In this document: in pieces, positions 1-46,445 of the stretch | Layout: every line of letters starts with the position of its first letter | How positions within the stretch are numbered: position 1 is the first letter of the stretch | Source of the DNA: Chrysomallon squamiferum | Taxonomy: Eukaryota; Mollusca; Gastropoda; Neomphalida; Peltospiridae | Assembly (NCBI GenBank): GCA_012295275.1 | Contig: CM022672.1 | Span: 1,494,943-1,558,942, forward strand | Length of the DNA stretch: 64,000 nt | Direction: 5' to 3' | Program-made: the position numbers and the translations under genes | The notes under the pieces: generated by a model | Seen by the model: only the letters and a program-made list of their open reading frames with translations | The model's database searches: none | Told to the model about the DNA's origin: nothing

Positions 1-176
1 AATCTGATTTCTTTCATGAATTTTTTTTTTTTTTTTTTTGTACCATTTTGGCCAACAAAATGGAAAATGTGTTTTTCGTGGAAAATGTAAGCCGTACTGT
101 CTTCCTTTTCTTTGTGATTGTATAATAATTAGAAATTTTAATGATACTCAGATTTCACTTTTCTTTCTTGTTGCAG

Positions 177-317
177 ATTTAGTTAAGAATTCTGATATGA
201 TGTGGAAACAAAGTGTTTGGACTTCAGTTATATCTGCTGGTTTGGCTGCTAAACATTTAAAGGAAGGAGGAGTACTCTCACTCCCTGGAGCTGCTCCTGC
301 TGTCAGTGGGACACCAG
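177..317 (+). CDS. QDPR: QDPR internal exon (first visible)
   Basis: The acceptor is ttgcag at 171-176 and the donor is gtgagt at 318-323. The exon begins at codon position 2 and ends after one base of a Gly codon. It encodes the MWKQSVWTS helix and the GGVLSLPGA strand that precedes the catalytic tyrosine. The open frame extends upstream to 38, but that part is intron. Confidence 0.93.
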
Positions 318-1505
318 GTGAGTTTATGCGTCTTGTTTAATAAAACTTTAATGGTTAAGTTCAGTTTATATATATATTGGTTTTTGGATGTTGAATGTGT
401 AACAGGTTTGATTTTTTACAAAATTCCTTAGTATTTGAAATTGGTGGTAAAAAATTGTAGATATTTTATTTTTTTATTTATTTTTTTATTTATTTTTTAA
501 TTATTATCATTTTTTAATTTAATTTTTTTTATTTTATTTTATTTTTATTTTTTTTATTCAATTTTTTTTTATTATATTTAATTTTTTTTTTTATTGTTGT
601 TTTTTTACCTAATTTTCTTGTAAAGTTAATATTTTAAATATCAATTTATTTACATTTTTGTTTGTTTATCTTAGGTATGATTGGGTATGGTTTGGCCAAG
701 GCTGCAGTCCATCAGCTGGTGAAGAGTTTATCAGGAAAGAACAGTGGACTACCTCAGAATGCCTTTGTAGCTGCAACACTGCCGTAAGTTTTCACACAAA
801 GAAAATTTATTTTAAAAATACATTCGTTTATAATCTATTAAAATGATTGTGCATTCAGCTATAATCCATCCCAGTTCTGCAGGTTTATCTAAGGCCATGG
901 AACCTGCTTTCCTTTCTCGGCAAAGGGGCATGTTATTCTTGCTAATAATCAAATTATCATCATACAGCATCAGCATGTTTTTACTCTTTTTATCTTTTTG
1001 ATGACCCTTGACCATTATGTTTGACACTGTGTAACTTGACTGTTCAAAAATGTTTCATGTATTTCATTAATTAAAGCATGTCATCTTTTCAAAAATGCAT
1101 TTCAACCAACATCTCAGCAGATACATGAAGTGTTGATCCTTTTATTTGTTTAAATAAAATTAATAAATGTTAACAAAGTTAGAAGGAAAAAGACAACTAT
1201 TAATATTAAATTATTTTTAATGATTAATGTTTTTGTGTATGAGTGCATCAAAAAGCATTTCAAATCTTTTCAGTGTTACCTTAGATACACCAATGAATAG
1301 AAAATTTATGGCTAATGCTGACTTCTCAACATGGACACCACTTGAATTTATTGCTGAGTAAGTTACTATTTTGACATATCTATACATTATACATATAAAT
1401 AGTTTTTAAAACAGAAATGAAATAGGTTCTCAATGTAAAAGAACTGGCTGAATGTTGTTCAGACAAAAATTATCATATTTATCTCTTGTTTATTTTTTTA
1501 TTTTA

Positions 1506-1563
<58 letters not shown>

Positions 1564-1945
1564 TTTATTTATCTTCATTTGATGATTATATATTGATTCT
1601 GTTAATAAAGTTAAACAACTAATAGTTGTGGCAATTTGAAGAGCAGTTGCTATGAAACATAATTATATTCATTGTGTGTGTGTCCATGCACACCTCCTGA
1701 TATCAAAGACATAATAACAATATTTTAATATTTAGTTTTAAAAAATAAACTGGGAATTATCAAATAAATATGGATCTATTTAAATGGGACCTGTACATGT
1801 TGGAGAAAGTGTATGTGTTTGCATATGTTCATGTATTTTGCTTTACAGATTGTTTCACAAATGGCTGAAAGGCGAACGTCCCCCAAACGGAAGCCTTGTC
1901 AAGATTGTTACAAAAGACAGCAAAACAGAAACCATTAATCTTTAA
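177..1945 (+). CDS. QDPR: Quinoid dihydropteridine reductase, 3' four exons (5' end outside window)
   Basis: Exons 177-317, 675-783, 1274-1357 and 1849-1945 join in phase into 142 complete codons plus a stop (TAA 1943-1945). The enzyme is a cytosolic short-chain dehydrogenase that uses NADH to reduce quinonoid dihydrobiopterin, regenerating tetrahydrobiopterin for aromatic amino-acid hydroxylases. The reading closely follows the C-terminal part of animal [13 protein letters not shown] in the first exon, the catalytic YGLAK (YxxxK; Tyr codon 686-688, Lys 698-700) in the second, [11 protein letters not shown] and WTPLEF in the third, and a short C-terminal strand-loop in the fourth. Animal QDPR is about 240 residues, so roughly the first 100 residues, with the Rossmann glycine motif, lie upstream of base 1. 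All introns are GT-AG. The gene runs toward the adhesion GPCR on the other strand. Identification is by recalled family sequence; no alignment was run. Confidence 0.95.
675..783 (+). CDS. QDPR: QDPR internal exon with YxxxK active site
   Basis: The acceptor is atcttag and the donor gtaagt. The exon encodes [15 protein letters not shown], which holds the short-chain dehydrogenase Tyr-x-x-x-Lys pair, then [10 protein letters not shown], a segment typical of QDPR. It ends after two bases of the Pro codon completed by the next exon. Confidence 0.94.
1274..1357 (+). CDS. QDPR: QDPR internal exon
   Basis: The acceptor is tttcag at 1268-1273 and the donor gtaagt at 1358-1363. It encodes [12 protein letters not shown] followed by [12 protein letters not shown], the substrate-side loop characteristic of dihydropteridine reductases. 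Confidence 0.93.
1849..1945 (+). CDS. QDPR: QDPR terminal exon
   Basis: The acceptor is tttacag at 1842-1848. It encodes [20 protein letters not shown] and a short polar C-terminus ending ETINL, stop TAA at 1943-1945. PPNGSL corresponds to the RPSSGSL-type loop near the C-terminus of vertebrate QDPR. Confidence 0.93.
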
Positions 1946-2014
1946 TTGTGTTAGAACCATCATAGCATAGCATTTTTATCATAAATGTCTTTAAGCTGGA
2001 CTTATTCATTAGCT

Positions 2015-2020
2015 AATAAA
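2015..2020 (+). terminator. Candidate QDPR polyadenylation signal (AATAAA)
   Basis: This AATAAA lies 70 bases after the QDPR stop. Others follow, for example at 2657-2662 just before an A-run at 2681-2696. The DNA is so AT-rich that the choice between them cannot be made from sequence alone. Confidence 0.4.
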
Positions 2021-5000
2021 ACATAGCCTGAGTTTTTAAAAGAATTTAGATATATAATGTTAAAAGTTAAGTGTCTTAATATTCGTAATAACAGTAATTT
2101 TTATTACTCATCTGGTTTATATTTATGTAAAACATGGATGTGTAGTTCGTTTCAGTTTAGATAGGTGCAGAACAAAGAAATATAGCTCTGTGTGTAATCA
2201 GTTACGATGGTAATTCTTTGACATAGGTTTCTACAAACTTGAATCCAGTAACAGTTATTTTGTTAGTAAGGTACAAAATTCAATGCTTAATAGGACAGTA
2301 GATATAAATATTTTTCAGAGATAAAAAATAGAGTGTGTTAGTTTATAGACGAGATTGCTCTGAGGTTATTGGAATACATGTTTTAAATAGACTAATTATA
2401 GTTATATCTGCTATGAATTTTATAACCATTGAAGTAAATTTAGAAATTAACATTCTGTTTTTTGCAGTTAACTTCACAATTAATGTTTCAAATGTCTAAA
2501 GATTTAATAAATTAATTAAAATCTCTGACAGTAATAATGCATTTGCCCATTATTTGCTGCATTTTTTTCTAAGCATTTCTAGAAAATTGTTTTTATTATT
2601 GTTAGATACAGAAATCATTTTTTTCTAGTCGTTTGTTATGGTGGAAAAATGGACACAATAAATATATATATATATAGCTTTAAAAAAAAAAAAAAACTAT
2701 ATTTTTTTATAAAAATACATTTTTCAAATATTAAGCAGAACTTCTAATTTGAAGGTTAGATTAGGAATATATTGGTTAAAAACTTTAAAAAAAAAAAACC
2801 CAAAAACAACACATTATCACCATAAAGCTAGCAGATATTCTGTTTTAAGATATCAACCAGTAAAATATTCTATTCAGTCAGAAATAAAAGTTTTTGGATT
2901 TTTAATTAATATGAGAATTTTGAACTTGACTGTTTATTTACTAATTTGTGCTCTCCAAGTAAACGATGGTTTTTTAAGTTCACATTTTAAGGTGTAGTTG
3001 TATTGTTAGATCCTGCATGGCTTGCTTTTCAAAGTATATCTAGCATATGTGTGACATACTCTGTTAAAAATTGTTATTGTTTTGAATTGTTTATCTACAA
3101 GTGCAATATCTGAGTTTTGTTTTGAACTAAATTTTCCTCAAATTCTTTTTATTCAGTATTTTCTGAAGCTGAAATTAGACTGAATTTTAATAAATATAAA
3201 AAATGACTTTTGGTCAGAATTGTATTAATGTTACAATTAAGATACTGAAAATTAGATTCAACAAAAATTCAATAATTTACATTCCATGAGTTCTTTCAAA
3301 ATAATGATCATGTTAACATTCCCTGAAATTAAATTAATTTGTTAACTAAGGACTATTCTAGTCTGAATAGCATGTACATCAAATTTACCATTGTGTTCAG
3401 TTAAATTTTATTGTTCGAATACAATTTCCATAAACAAAAATTATTATAATTTAGTGATAAATGTCAAATTTACCATTTGAGGTTCATATCAAACCTGACT
3501 AGCCATGTAAAGTTTTTGTAACAAGAAATGTGTATAATATATATTTGTATATACATTTTAATTTTTCTGTGATTTCTATTAAGATGATTGCAGTATTATT
3601 TTGATGACTTAATCACAGGCTTTCAAAATTTTATCAAGGGGAAATATTTCAGCACCAACCATGGCTAAAAATTAAGAATGTTCATATGAGATAAGCAGAA
3701 GGATGTACATAGGTTCCCAGTTCAGCCTTTTGTGATATCATAAAATTATTCAGTAATTGTTTAACAATAAATACATTTTAATAACAAATGATACAATTTT
3801 TCATTTTTAGGCCTTGATGATAAAAACAGACAAAAATTAACAAATAATTTGCAGAGTTGCCGTTGGCATTTCTGTCTTTTTTTTATTTTAATTTTTTTTT
3901 TATATGCTGTTTTTAGCAATGGTTGGACCCCAATAAAGCAAATAATTACATGGAAAATACACAGAATATATTTAAGACAGTTGACAGATTATCTCTACTC
4001 ACAGCAAAATGTTTTTGTATTCATTATTTTATTTTATTTACTAAAGTTTTAGATTAAGTTATCCTACCCACTGGCAGCATTTTTGAGTGATCTAACTTAA
4101 AGTGTATTATTTGTTTAAATGCATTAACAACACCTTATACATGTTGTTTTGCTGGCACATGCACAGAACACACCTTGAAAGACTGAGTCACTAATTTTAT
4201 ATTTCATATTTGAGACAGTTTGTAACTTCTTGTATTCGCAGATTTTGAAAGTACTCAAAATGGAACACGAACATTTTGTAAAAACTCATAAAATATTTGG
4301 TATCAGTTCATAATTATTAGTGTTGTTGGTAAATAGGTTTTTATTGTTTTGTGAATTGTTAGGAAAACTCATTGGTGTTTTTTTTTTTTTTTTTTGTTTT
4401 TCTTTTAATGAATGAATTTAAATACTTTTGAAATACATTTAGCAGGTTTATTGAAATAACCATTCTTTTACAATATATGTTGAAATATATCCAAAAACTT
4501 TTTTCTTCTTTTTTCTTTTTTTCTTTTTCTTCTTAAGCATAATCATTGGAATATATCTTTAATAAACACTGGAAAAAGTGTTCGTTAAAGATTTCAGTGC
4601 ACATATTTCTGTTAAAAATAATCAAAAGTAGTTTACTATTTAATTATTTTTGCATTGTTACCAGTTTTCATTTCTTGTTTTTTCTAAATCAGATGGATGT
4701 TTTTTTCTCGGTGCCTGTTGCAAAATCTCAAAAATCAGACATTTTTGTCAAAGTTAATTTTATTTACTTTGTGCATATCAAAATAATTTATTTAAACAAT
4801 ACAACTTTTACTTGATGCTAAAGTTATATTATTAAAATGACTTTTTTTATAAAACAAAATATACTTATTCAAAACATTTATTGATTAAATATGATTGATG
4901 TTCATAATTGGTTAAGTAATGTCACTTATATAAGTTTCATATATAAATGCTTATATCATGCATAATAGTAATTTTATGTTGTTTGGACTGTCATATGTAG

Positions 5001-6590
5001 GTAAAATTAACACCTCAAATTATAAGCAAACTATTTTTTTGTTATTTGCAGATTATGTTAAGATAGAGATACAAAATGTACTGGTTGTGCATAACATATT
5101 TGTAAGAAACTGTTTTATTACTGGTCATACTAAGCAGATACATATGGTGTCTTTAGAAATTAATGTTTATTGTTATGCTAATTTTATTTTTTAAAGTTTT
5201 TATTTTACTCAGTCGGAAGGCTGTGGAATATGTTAAAGGAATGTAGCAGAGCAATAAATAATGGAAGTAATTTGTCTTTTTTCAATTATTATTAACGTCA
5301 CAAATAATTGTTTTAACACAGAGAATAACACAAAACATGAAAGGATGCAGATTCGTGTTAGACACTTTCTTTAAATTTTATTTTCATTTCCCAGGATGTC
5401 TTCAAGATGTTTTCCTGCATCTGTTTGAAGCATGACAGGATGCAGGTTCAGTCCTAAGTGTTCCTATTAGTTTATTTAGTTTTGTTCAGCTTGCACTGTA
5501 CATGTTTTCCTGTCTGAGAAGAGAGAAGGTGCATGATAAATGATATTTATTGCTGTTTATTGGTAAGTAGTGGTAGCATGAGTCATCTATTTGATGAATG
5601 AGACAATCATCATGTCAGCAATTTCAAAACTTTTAAATTTCTATTCTCCAGATTATGACTTGATTATCCCCAGAGTATGTTTGTAAGTTTGTATCATTTT
5701 ACTAGACTGAAAAAAATAATGATAACAGTAACAACATAAAGCAAAGAAAAATTGTGACATTTTATTCAGATTTCACAGCTGAACAATAATTCACAATGGA
5801 AATATATCATGTACACATCTCTAACAATATCTGACTTCGTTATGAAAACTTGTGAATTCTTTGTAATTCAAAATAATAAAATTATTAAATATTTTAACAT
5901 GCATTTATTAAATAATACATGTCCTTATTTGAGTTGATTACAATTTATGAAAATGAAGTAACAAAGGATAAGAAAATATAAATTACATTAATGTTTGCGT
6001 GGCTGTTTGGCTTTTATAAATATTCTTAGTTACTGAAAATAATTTTATAATAATAATCTTTGTGCTTTGTTGTATTATGTTACAAAATAAAAACAGTTTA
6101 AATATATAAATACCTTGTAAAACCTATAATTTCTTAAACTATGTTCATGAGATATTGAATACACAGTATTTTATTTTATACTTCCAAGATATTGTTTAAT
6201 TCAACCTTTTGTATGGACTGCCAAAATACATTTTAAGCAGTTACTTCAAAAAAGAGAAATTGATTTATAGTCTAGACACAGAGGGAAAAAACACACCTTG
6301 TAAAAAGCTGAATATAAATGTTATTTGTTATTTTTATTTTTTTTATTCCCAAAATGATAACTTTTTCAATGGTCAACTTTCATTTCTTTTTTCTTTTTAA
6401 ATTAATAAGATTTATTAAGATCACTAACAAAGGTTTACTTCGTAAATCATAAAATAACAATTATTTATACAATATAAAAAATAAAAAAACCCAGAAATTA
6501 TTACAATAAAAAAATAATTAAAAAATTATAAATTAATCACAAAGTTCACAAATATCAACATTAATCTGTACAACTTTACAGTTTTGGACT

Positions 6591-6625
6591 GGGGGTTGGG
6601 GAGTGTGGGGTGAAAATGGAGGGGG
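6591..6625 (+). other. G-rich tract with G-quadruplex potential
   Basis: Four runs of four or more G (GGGGG, GGGG, GGGG, GGGGG) are separated by loops of 2, 5 and about 10 bases, in an otherwise very AT-rich neighbourhood. This fits a permissive quadruplex pattern on the plus strand. Function is unknown. Confidence 0.45.
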
Positions 6626-7599
6626 ACAGGACGTAGACTATGTACACTGTACAAAATAAAAAATACTGGCAAAAATGTAATATCGACTTGATCTTATATA
6701 CATGCATATTATATATATGTAAAATGTCTTTGTTTGTCAATGAATATATATATATATATATATAAAATCATGCCAGAATGCATGCTTATGATCTCAGCTG
6801 TGACGTGAAAAAAACAACCCAGTAAGAATATCAGTTAAACTGAAGTTTATAAATGCTGACTGTATAAAAGCAAATTATGTTACAGTTGAGATGATATATA
6901 TATATATATATATCAAAATGGCATTTTTATTCGGCTCAGCTGATTTTAAATATGGCAATATTTTAAGAGAAATAATAAAGTTTCAAAACAATGTTTCATT
7001 TCATATTTCACATAGAAGAAGATATTACCTATCTCTATTATTAGAGTCTTGTAAATAAAACATTATTTGGCTAAATATAGCAAGGACAATAAAAAAAGAT
7101 TTAAAAAAAATAAATAAAATAAAATATAACAGGCAAAACAAGAATGTTTCTTTCCCCTCATGTTAAAATTAATTTTTGTTTCTAGAGTATGTAATAAAAT
7201 TAGGAAATAAAACTTGGCTTATGATTACATATAATTTTTTAGTTTACTTATAAGTCCCGTGTTTCTTCTTGGATCTTCTATCACATTTTAAAGGTATATA
7301 TGATTTTAAAGATCAGTCTGTTCTTTAAATTTGCAAACCATCATTTTATTTTGAAATTAATTAACACATCACACCTGTGAAGATGTTAAGTATCTATTAT
7401 TTGTCTGAACAACCTTAATTTTGTGTTAAAATAAATCTGAAATGTGTCAAAGACTAACCAAGACTGGAATCCAGGTTATTGTAATGGTAACTTCAAATGC
7501 CATTTTTAATTTAATATCTAACGGGTAGGTAAGACCAAGATTTATAAATAAATAGATATTAATTCATGATTTCTTGAGATAATAGATTTACTCTCAGTT

Positions 7600-8480
7600 A
7601 TCTGATTTATGTTAGTATTATCTATCCACATGTAGGTTTGATTTTTACATGATAAATTTAAAATATCTCTATGTAGTATTAATTAAATAAGTATGTTTAT
7701 GTAAATGTTATGGTTGAAATAGATTAACTTTCATCTAATCTATATTTAGTTTAATCTTTACATGATAAATCTGAAATCTATGTAAGTATTAAATCAGTAG
7801 TATATGTATGTAAATGTTATGGCTGAAATAGATTTACTTTTTTCTCTCTATATTTAGTTTGATCTTTAGATAACAAATCTAAAATGCCTCTATATATTAA
7901 ATAAGTACAAATATGTTATAAGTGAAATAGATTTACTTTTATCCATCTTCATTTAGTTCTGATAAATTTGAAATCCCTATATGTATCAAATAAGTATATA
8001 TATCTATATGTAATTACAGTTGATATGACCAAAATTGGTTTATTATTTTTTATCTTTATGTGACAAAATTAAAATCACTATAAGTATTACATAAGTACAT
8101 GTAAGAAAATGTTATCAGATAGAAAAAATTTACTGTAACAAGTGTTGATCATTATGACAAATCTTACATCCCTGTGTATCCCTGTATGTATTAAATAAGT
8201 AAATGTATGTAAATATTGTCATTAAGATAAGATTCATTTTTTCTATCTATATTTAGTTTTGATTTCTAACTGACAAATCTAATATATTAAATAAGTACAT
8301 TTACTTTCAGTTATTTAAATTTTATTTATTAATTTTTTGTGATAAACTTAAAAAACACTAAATGTATTATAATAAGTACAAGTTTATAAATGTTATGAGA
8401 AAGAATTAGATTTTCTCTTTATTATTAATTTTTATGTGTATCATAAGTACATGTATATAAATGTAAATAAGGTGATTTAC
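7600..8480. repeat. Decayed tandem array, unit about 90-115 bp
   Basis: About eight imperfect copies are recognised by a recurring core, a gataaatctgaaat-like block followed by ctatatgtattaaataagta and tgtaaatgttatgg. Cores fall near 7650, 7760, 7868, 7958, 8062, 8154, 8270 and 8340. Copies differ by many substitutions and small indels, so the array is old. Confidence 0.7.
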
Positions 8481-8829
8481 GAATGGATTTTGAAATAAAC
8501 TGAGGTAAAAATGTTTTAATTTTAAGCTTTAATGAATATATTTAATAAAAGACCATGAGTTAAGAAATTTGTAAGTTTTAATTTAAAATTTTTGTCCCAT
8601 TATTTCAGTTGAAAATCAGTCCAGAACAAATTCCAAAACTAACAAAAAAGAATAAGATTTCAATTTGTTACAAATATAAAAAAAATAATAATAATAATAA
8701 TAAAAAAAAAAAAAAATTTTTTTTATTAAAAACAATGAATGGTTTACTGTTTTCTTACTATAAATTACCTGATAAATTAATAAATGAACTGGTAAGTAAA
8801 TCATAAAACATCTAAGACTCTGTTAGGAA

Positions 8830-9440
8830 TTCATCATTATGAGAATCTAATGGGAAATGATCACAGGATGAGGTTAAAGCATAAAACAACTCTTCATGAT
8901 CAGGAGGAACTAATGGGAAATGGTTACACATGGGGAATTATATAAAATGTGATAATTCATGATTGAGAGACACTAACTGTAAATGGGCAATGGTTACAAG
9001 ATTAATGGAGAGAAAACATGATTAACACTTCACAAATTGTTAATGGTTACAATTTAAGAGAATGGAAGAAAAATGATTTATCAGTTCATTGTTAAAATAT
9101 TCTAATAGACAATGGTTACGAGATAATTTCAATACAAATTGTAGAAAAATTATAAAAAGACTTGACAATTCATGATTAAAATAAGCTAATTGTTACATCT
9201 TGCTGGAAGTTATGGTTACAAAAGATATCTGACATGATTTTACAAAACCAATAAACAATGCTCACATTATGAGATAATTTGGTTACGGATAATAATTTAA
9301 AAAAAACACAATTCAAAATTAAAATAAATTAATGGGCAATGGTTACATTCTGTTGGAAAAATATGGTTACAAATTAAGAGGAAAAGAAATCTGACATGAT
9401 CCGTGGGAAACTAATGGGAAATGGTTACAGTTTTATAAGA
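8830..9440. repeat. Decayed tandem array, unit about 60-85 bp
   Basis: The core ctaatgggaaatggttaca recurs with changes near 8848, 8911, 8980, 9040, 9105, 9185, 9247, 9330 and 9408. The stretch between cores often contains a gataattcatgatta-like block. This is a distinct family from the array immediately to its left. Confidence 0.7.
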
Positions 9441-9730
9441 CCTGAATTCTGTATAACTTACAGTTATATACATAATATACAAACCAGTGTAAAACAAGAT
9501 GAACAGTTATGTACAGACTAAAAGACTACAACACTCACACATGCACAAACATTGGCACAGCACCATCAGGTAAGTTTTATTTATTTTCAAGTGTAACAGT
9601 GTTAGAGAAAAGTCATCAGCATTTCGTCATTTCAATATTAGCATTTTTTTGTACCACATTTTTGAGTGTGTGTGATGTGAATATGTGTATGTGAGGTGTG
9701 TGTATGTGCTATGTGAATGTGTGCATGTGA

Positions 9731-9771
<41 letters not shown>

Positions 9772-10045
9772 AGGTGACCCATGAATGGTAATGAAACAAT
9801 TGCTTATAAAGTAATAAAATAAAAATAATTTTAGGGTTTTTTTTTAAATGTTTAGTATGCATATATGCATATCATTATATTGTGTTGAAGTGCTTATCTG
9901 TGTTTTACTTATGTTTCAGGTAAATCCAAAATATAATTGTAAAATATATATTTATTAATTTAACTGGGGAAAACCACTGGTTTATATCGTATTTAACTCA
10001 GTGAAATAACATCAGTATTCCAGTTCATCTGTTCAGAAACAAATT

Positions 10046-10077
<32 letters not shown>

Positions 10078-10225
10078 AAAAAAATAATAATAATAAAATC
10101 TTTTGGTAATGAATAAAAATGTACCCCTGAAATATTCATCTATTAAAACTGATTTTTCAGATATTTACAAATAATTTAAATTTTTTTCAAAAGATAAAAC
10201 ATTTACAAACCTGCAATTATTTTTC

Positions 10226-10272
<47 letters not shown>

Positions 10273-10428
10273 TAAAGGAAAAAACCCCAAACTTTAACAT
10301 ACTGTTAAATTATTTTAGCATATTAAATCTTTAATTAAAATCCATTCTTAAACAATACCCCCTCCAAAAAACAAATATGTAAATAAATTAATATGAAAAA
10401 AAAGCTACAGCCATAAACAAATTAATAA

Positions 10429-10493
<65 letters not shown>

Positions 10494-10703
10494 AATGTTA
10501 ACCAAAAATTAATATTACGCAAAAAAAAAGAAAAAAGAAGAAGACTTACTTAAATTCAGTTCAGTCACATAATGAATTACTCATTAAACAATTACCCAAG
10601 TGGTATGTAGTTGTTAAGGCTATCACGATATATTAACATATATATACTTTATTATCACTTGTAAAAAAAACATGTACAAATCAAACACATAATGCACCTT
10701 GAG
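9441..10703. other. Receptor 3' flank with trinucleotide and GT microsatellites
   Basis: Contains (GT)n at about 9731-9767 and (ATT/AAT)n runs at about 10039-10075, 10229-10271 and 10432-10492. The part next to 10704 is presumably the 3' UTR of the minus-strand receptor. No coding sequence is seen. Confidence 0.7.
10648..10653 (-). terminator. Candidate receptor polyadenylation signal (AATAAA on minus strand)
   Basis: The plus strand reads tttatt, 51 bases beyond the receptor stop codon on the minus strand. Other AATAAA-like hexamers are frequent further on, so a longer 3' UTR is equally possible. Confidence 0.3.
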
Positions 10704-44620
<33,917 letters not shown>

Positions 44621-44763
44621 CTATTAAAATAAAACACATCATTAGTAACAAGGAATATAAACCTTAAGAAGATCTTCATCTATTTTAAAACAAAAGTGAT
44701 GATGTATACATGTTTTTATATGATAGAGAAAGATAGAGCTGTAGAGATATAGACATGTCAGTT

Positions 44764-44772
44764 GTGTTATGT

Positions 44773-44808
<36 letters not shown>

Positions 44809-44892
44809 CTGTGTGTATGTCTGTGTGTGTGATTGTGTGCGTGTGTGTGTGTCTGTGTGTGTGTCTGCGTGTGTGTGTGTCTGTGTGTGTGT

Positions 44893-44941
<49 letters not shown>

Positions 44942-45021
44942 TGTGTGTGTGTGTGTTTGTGTGTATGTCTGTGTGTGTGTGTGTGTTTGTGTGTCTGTGT
45001 GTGTGTCTGTGTGTGTGTGTG

Positions 45022-45067
<46 letters not shown>

Positions 45068-45068
45068 T
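44764..45068. repeat. Compound (TG)n/(TCTG)n microsatellite, about 300 bp
   Basis: TG repeats interrupted at intervals by TC, AT or CG variants (tctgtgtgtgtgtc and similar), suggesting higher-order duplication inside the tract. All reading frames are open but meaningless (Cys-Val or Thr-His repeats). Confidence 0.95.
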
Positions 45069-46224
45069 GGGAGGAAGAATGATAAAAATAAAAATATACA
45101 ACAATAAACATTTTGAAAAAAAAAAAAAAAACCCAATAAAACTAATGATCTATCTAACAGTCCAGGCAAATTGTTGATTTGCACAAAGAGGAAAAAAGTT
45201 AAGAAGGTTTATTATTATTTTTCTTTTCACAAGAGGAATTTCAAAGCATTTGTAAATTGAGTCTTCAGAATGCAGATAAAATATTCATCTTCAAAAGAAT
45301 AATTCCTTTTCATGACTGAAAGAAATCTTTCAGAGATTAAATTTTAATTATTTTAGAAATATCATGCTAAGGCAAGTTATCAGTTAGTCACAGAAGTTAA
45401 GCTGCCTAAAAAGGTAATTTAAAAAAATAATAATAATAATGGTAATAAATATAGAAATAAAATAAAATAAAAATATAAACAGATTTAAAATACTATAAAG
45501 TAATTTATGAAAAAATAGAATGTAATATATTGTAGCAGAATATGCAACAAAATCATAATACAGAATATAAAATAGAATGGAAATGAAAAAGGAATAAAAA
45601 ATAATAAATATAAAATTTATTAATAACAAAATAGATCTATTAACAAGAAGAAAAAAGAGAATATTTTAAACAGTTATTTATTTTATACAAAGGTCATTAA
45701 GGATAACATCATCAAAAAAACTTCAAATTTTCAAAGCCTGTGACCATCAGAAAACATTCATCACATGTATATATACATATATGTATACACACATTCACAT
45801 ACATACTGACCATTCTATCATTTGCTGCATGTATTTGTAAGCCAGGCATCAAGATATAGTTGGGAAATGAGTATCTCCAGTGATTGCAGGGAGAAAAATG
45901 GAGGCTAAGAATCAAATTTCTCAAGTCACCATTCAGTTTCTTGTTACTAATTACTGTGGTATTTCAACAGAGAGATAATTCAGAACTATCTGTAGCTTTA
46001 GAACAAAACAAACCACACAACTAAGACTTTTTTCTTTTTTCAGAAAAACAACGACTCTTAATGAGCTACTTCAGTTTCACAGCCTTCTGCATTTTAAGTG
46101 GATGTTCTTGTCAGTCAAATCCCCTTCAAAATATGAAAGATTTCTCAATATCTCTTTGAGAACAGACTGCACATTTTTTGCACTGGTTAGCTTAAACTGC
46201 TTATTTCTAACTGTACAATGCTGG

Positions 46225-46445
46225 ATATTACTCAGTGATAAAGAACTTGACTATTTGTAGATCCAGAGCAGGATCAATCCTCATCACTGGAACCCTTCAC
46301 GTTATTCTACATTCCAGCAAGAGCTCCATTAACAAAGACCGAACTGCACTCTCCTGTTTGTGGGATGGTCTATATGAAAGATGCCTTGCTGCTAATTCAA
46401 ATAAGGTGCCAGTAATACAGATGTTGCTGTGTTTTCTTTTTAATT
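46225..46445 (+). mobile_element. tRNA-derived SINE (molluscan type), full head and core
   Basis: In order: tRNA-like head (tactcagtgataaagaactt, box A; gatccagagcaggatcaatcc, box B region), then cattccagcaagagctcc, attaacaaagaccg, ctcctgtttgtgggatggtc, tatatgaaagatgccttgctgctaa. This order matches the molluscan SINE central domain I recall (TCCTGTCTGTGGGATGGTGC ... AAAGATCCCTTGCTGCTAA). It is moderately diverged and carries no coding function. Confidence 0.75.

Larger units (their letters stand above)
318..1848 (+). other. QDPR: QDPR introns
   Basis: There are three short introns (318-674, 784-1273, 1358-1848). The first contains a T/A-rich ATTTT-type low-complexity run at about 460-600, and the third a (TTA)n tract at about 1510-1562. 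I see no genes or RNAs in them. Confidence 0.85.
1946..7600. other. QDPR 3' UTR/flank and intergenic AT-rich DNA
   Basis: No convincing coding potential on either strand; the open frames here are short and low-complexity. The proximal part is presumably QDPR 3' UTR. Short AT repeats occur at 6746-6764 and 6894-6912, and a G-rich tract at 6591-6625 is listed separately. The 3' UTR of the opposing receptor gene could also reach into the distal part. Confidence 0.6.

Noticed and set aside
44642-45184. Cys-Val, Thr-His and related long frames on both strands
   Set aside because: Pure translation of a compound TG/CA microsatellite; codon content is meaningless.
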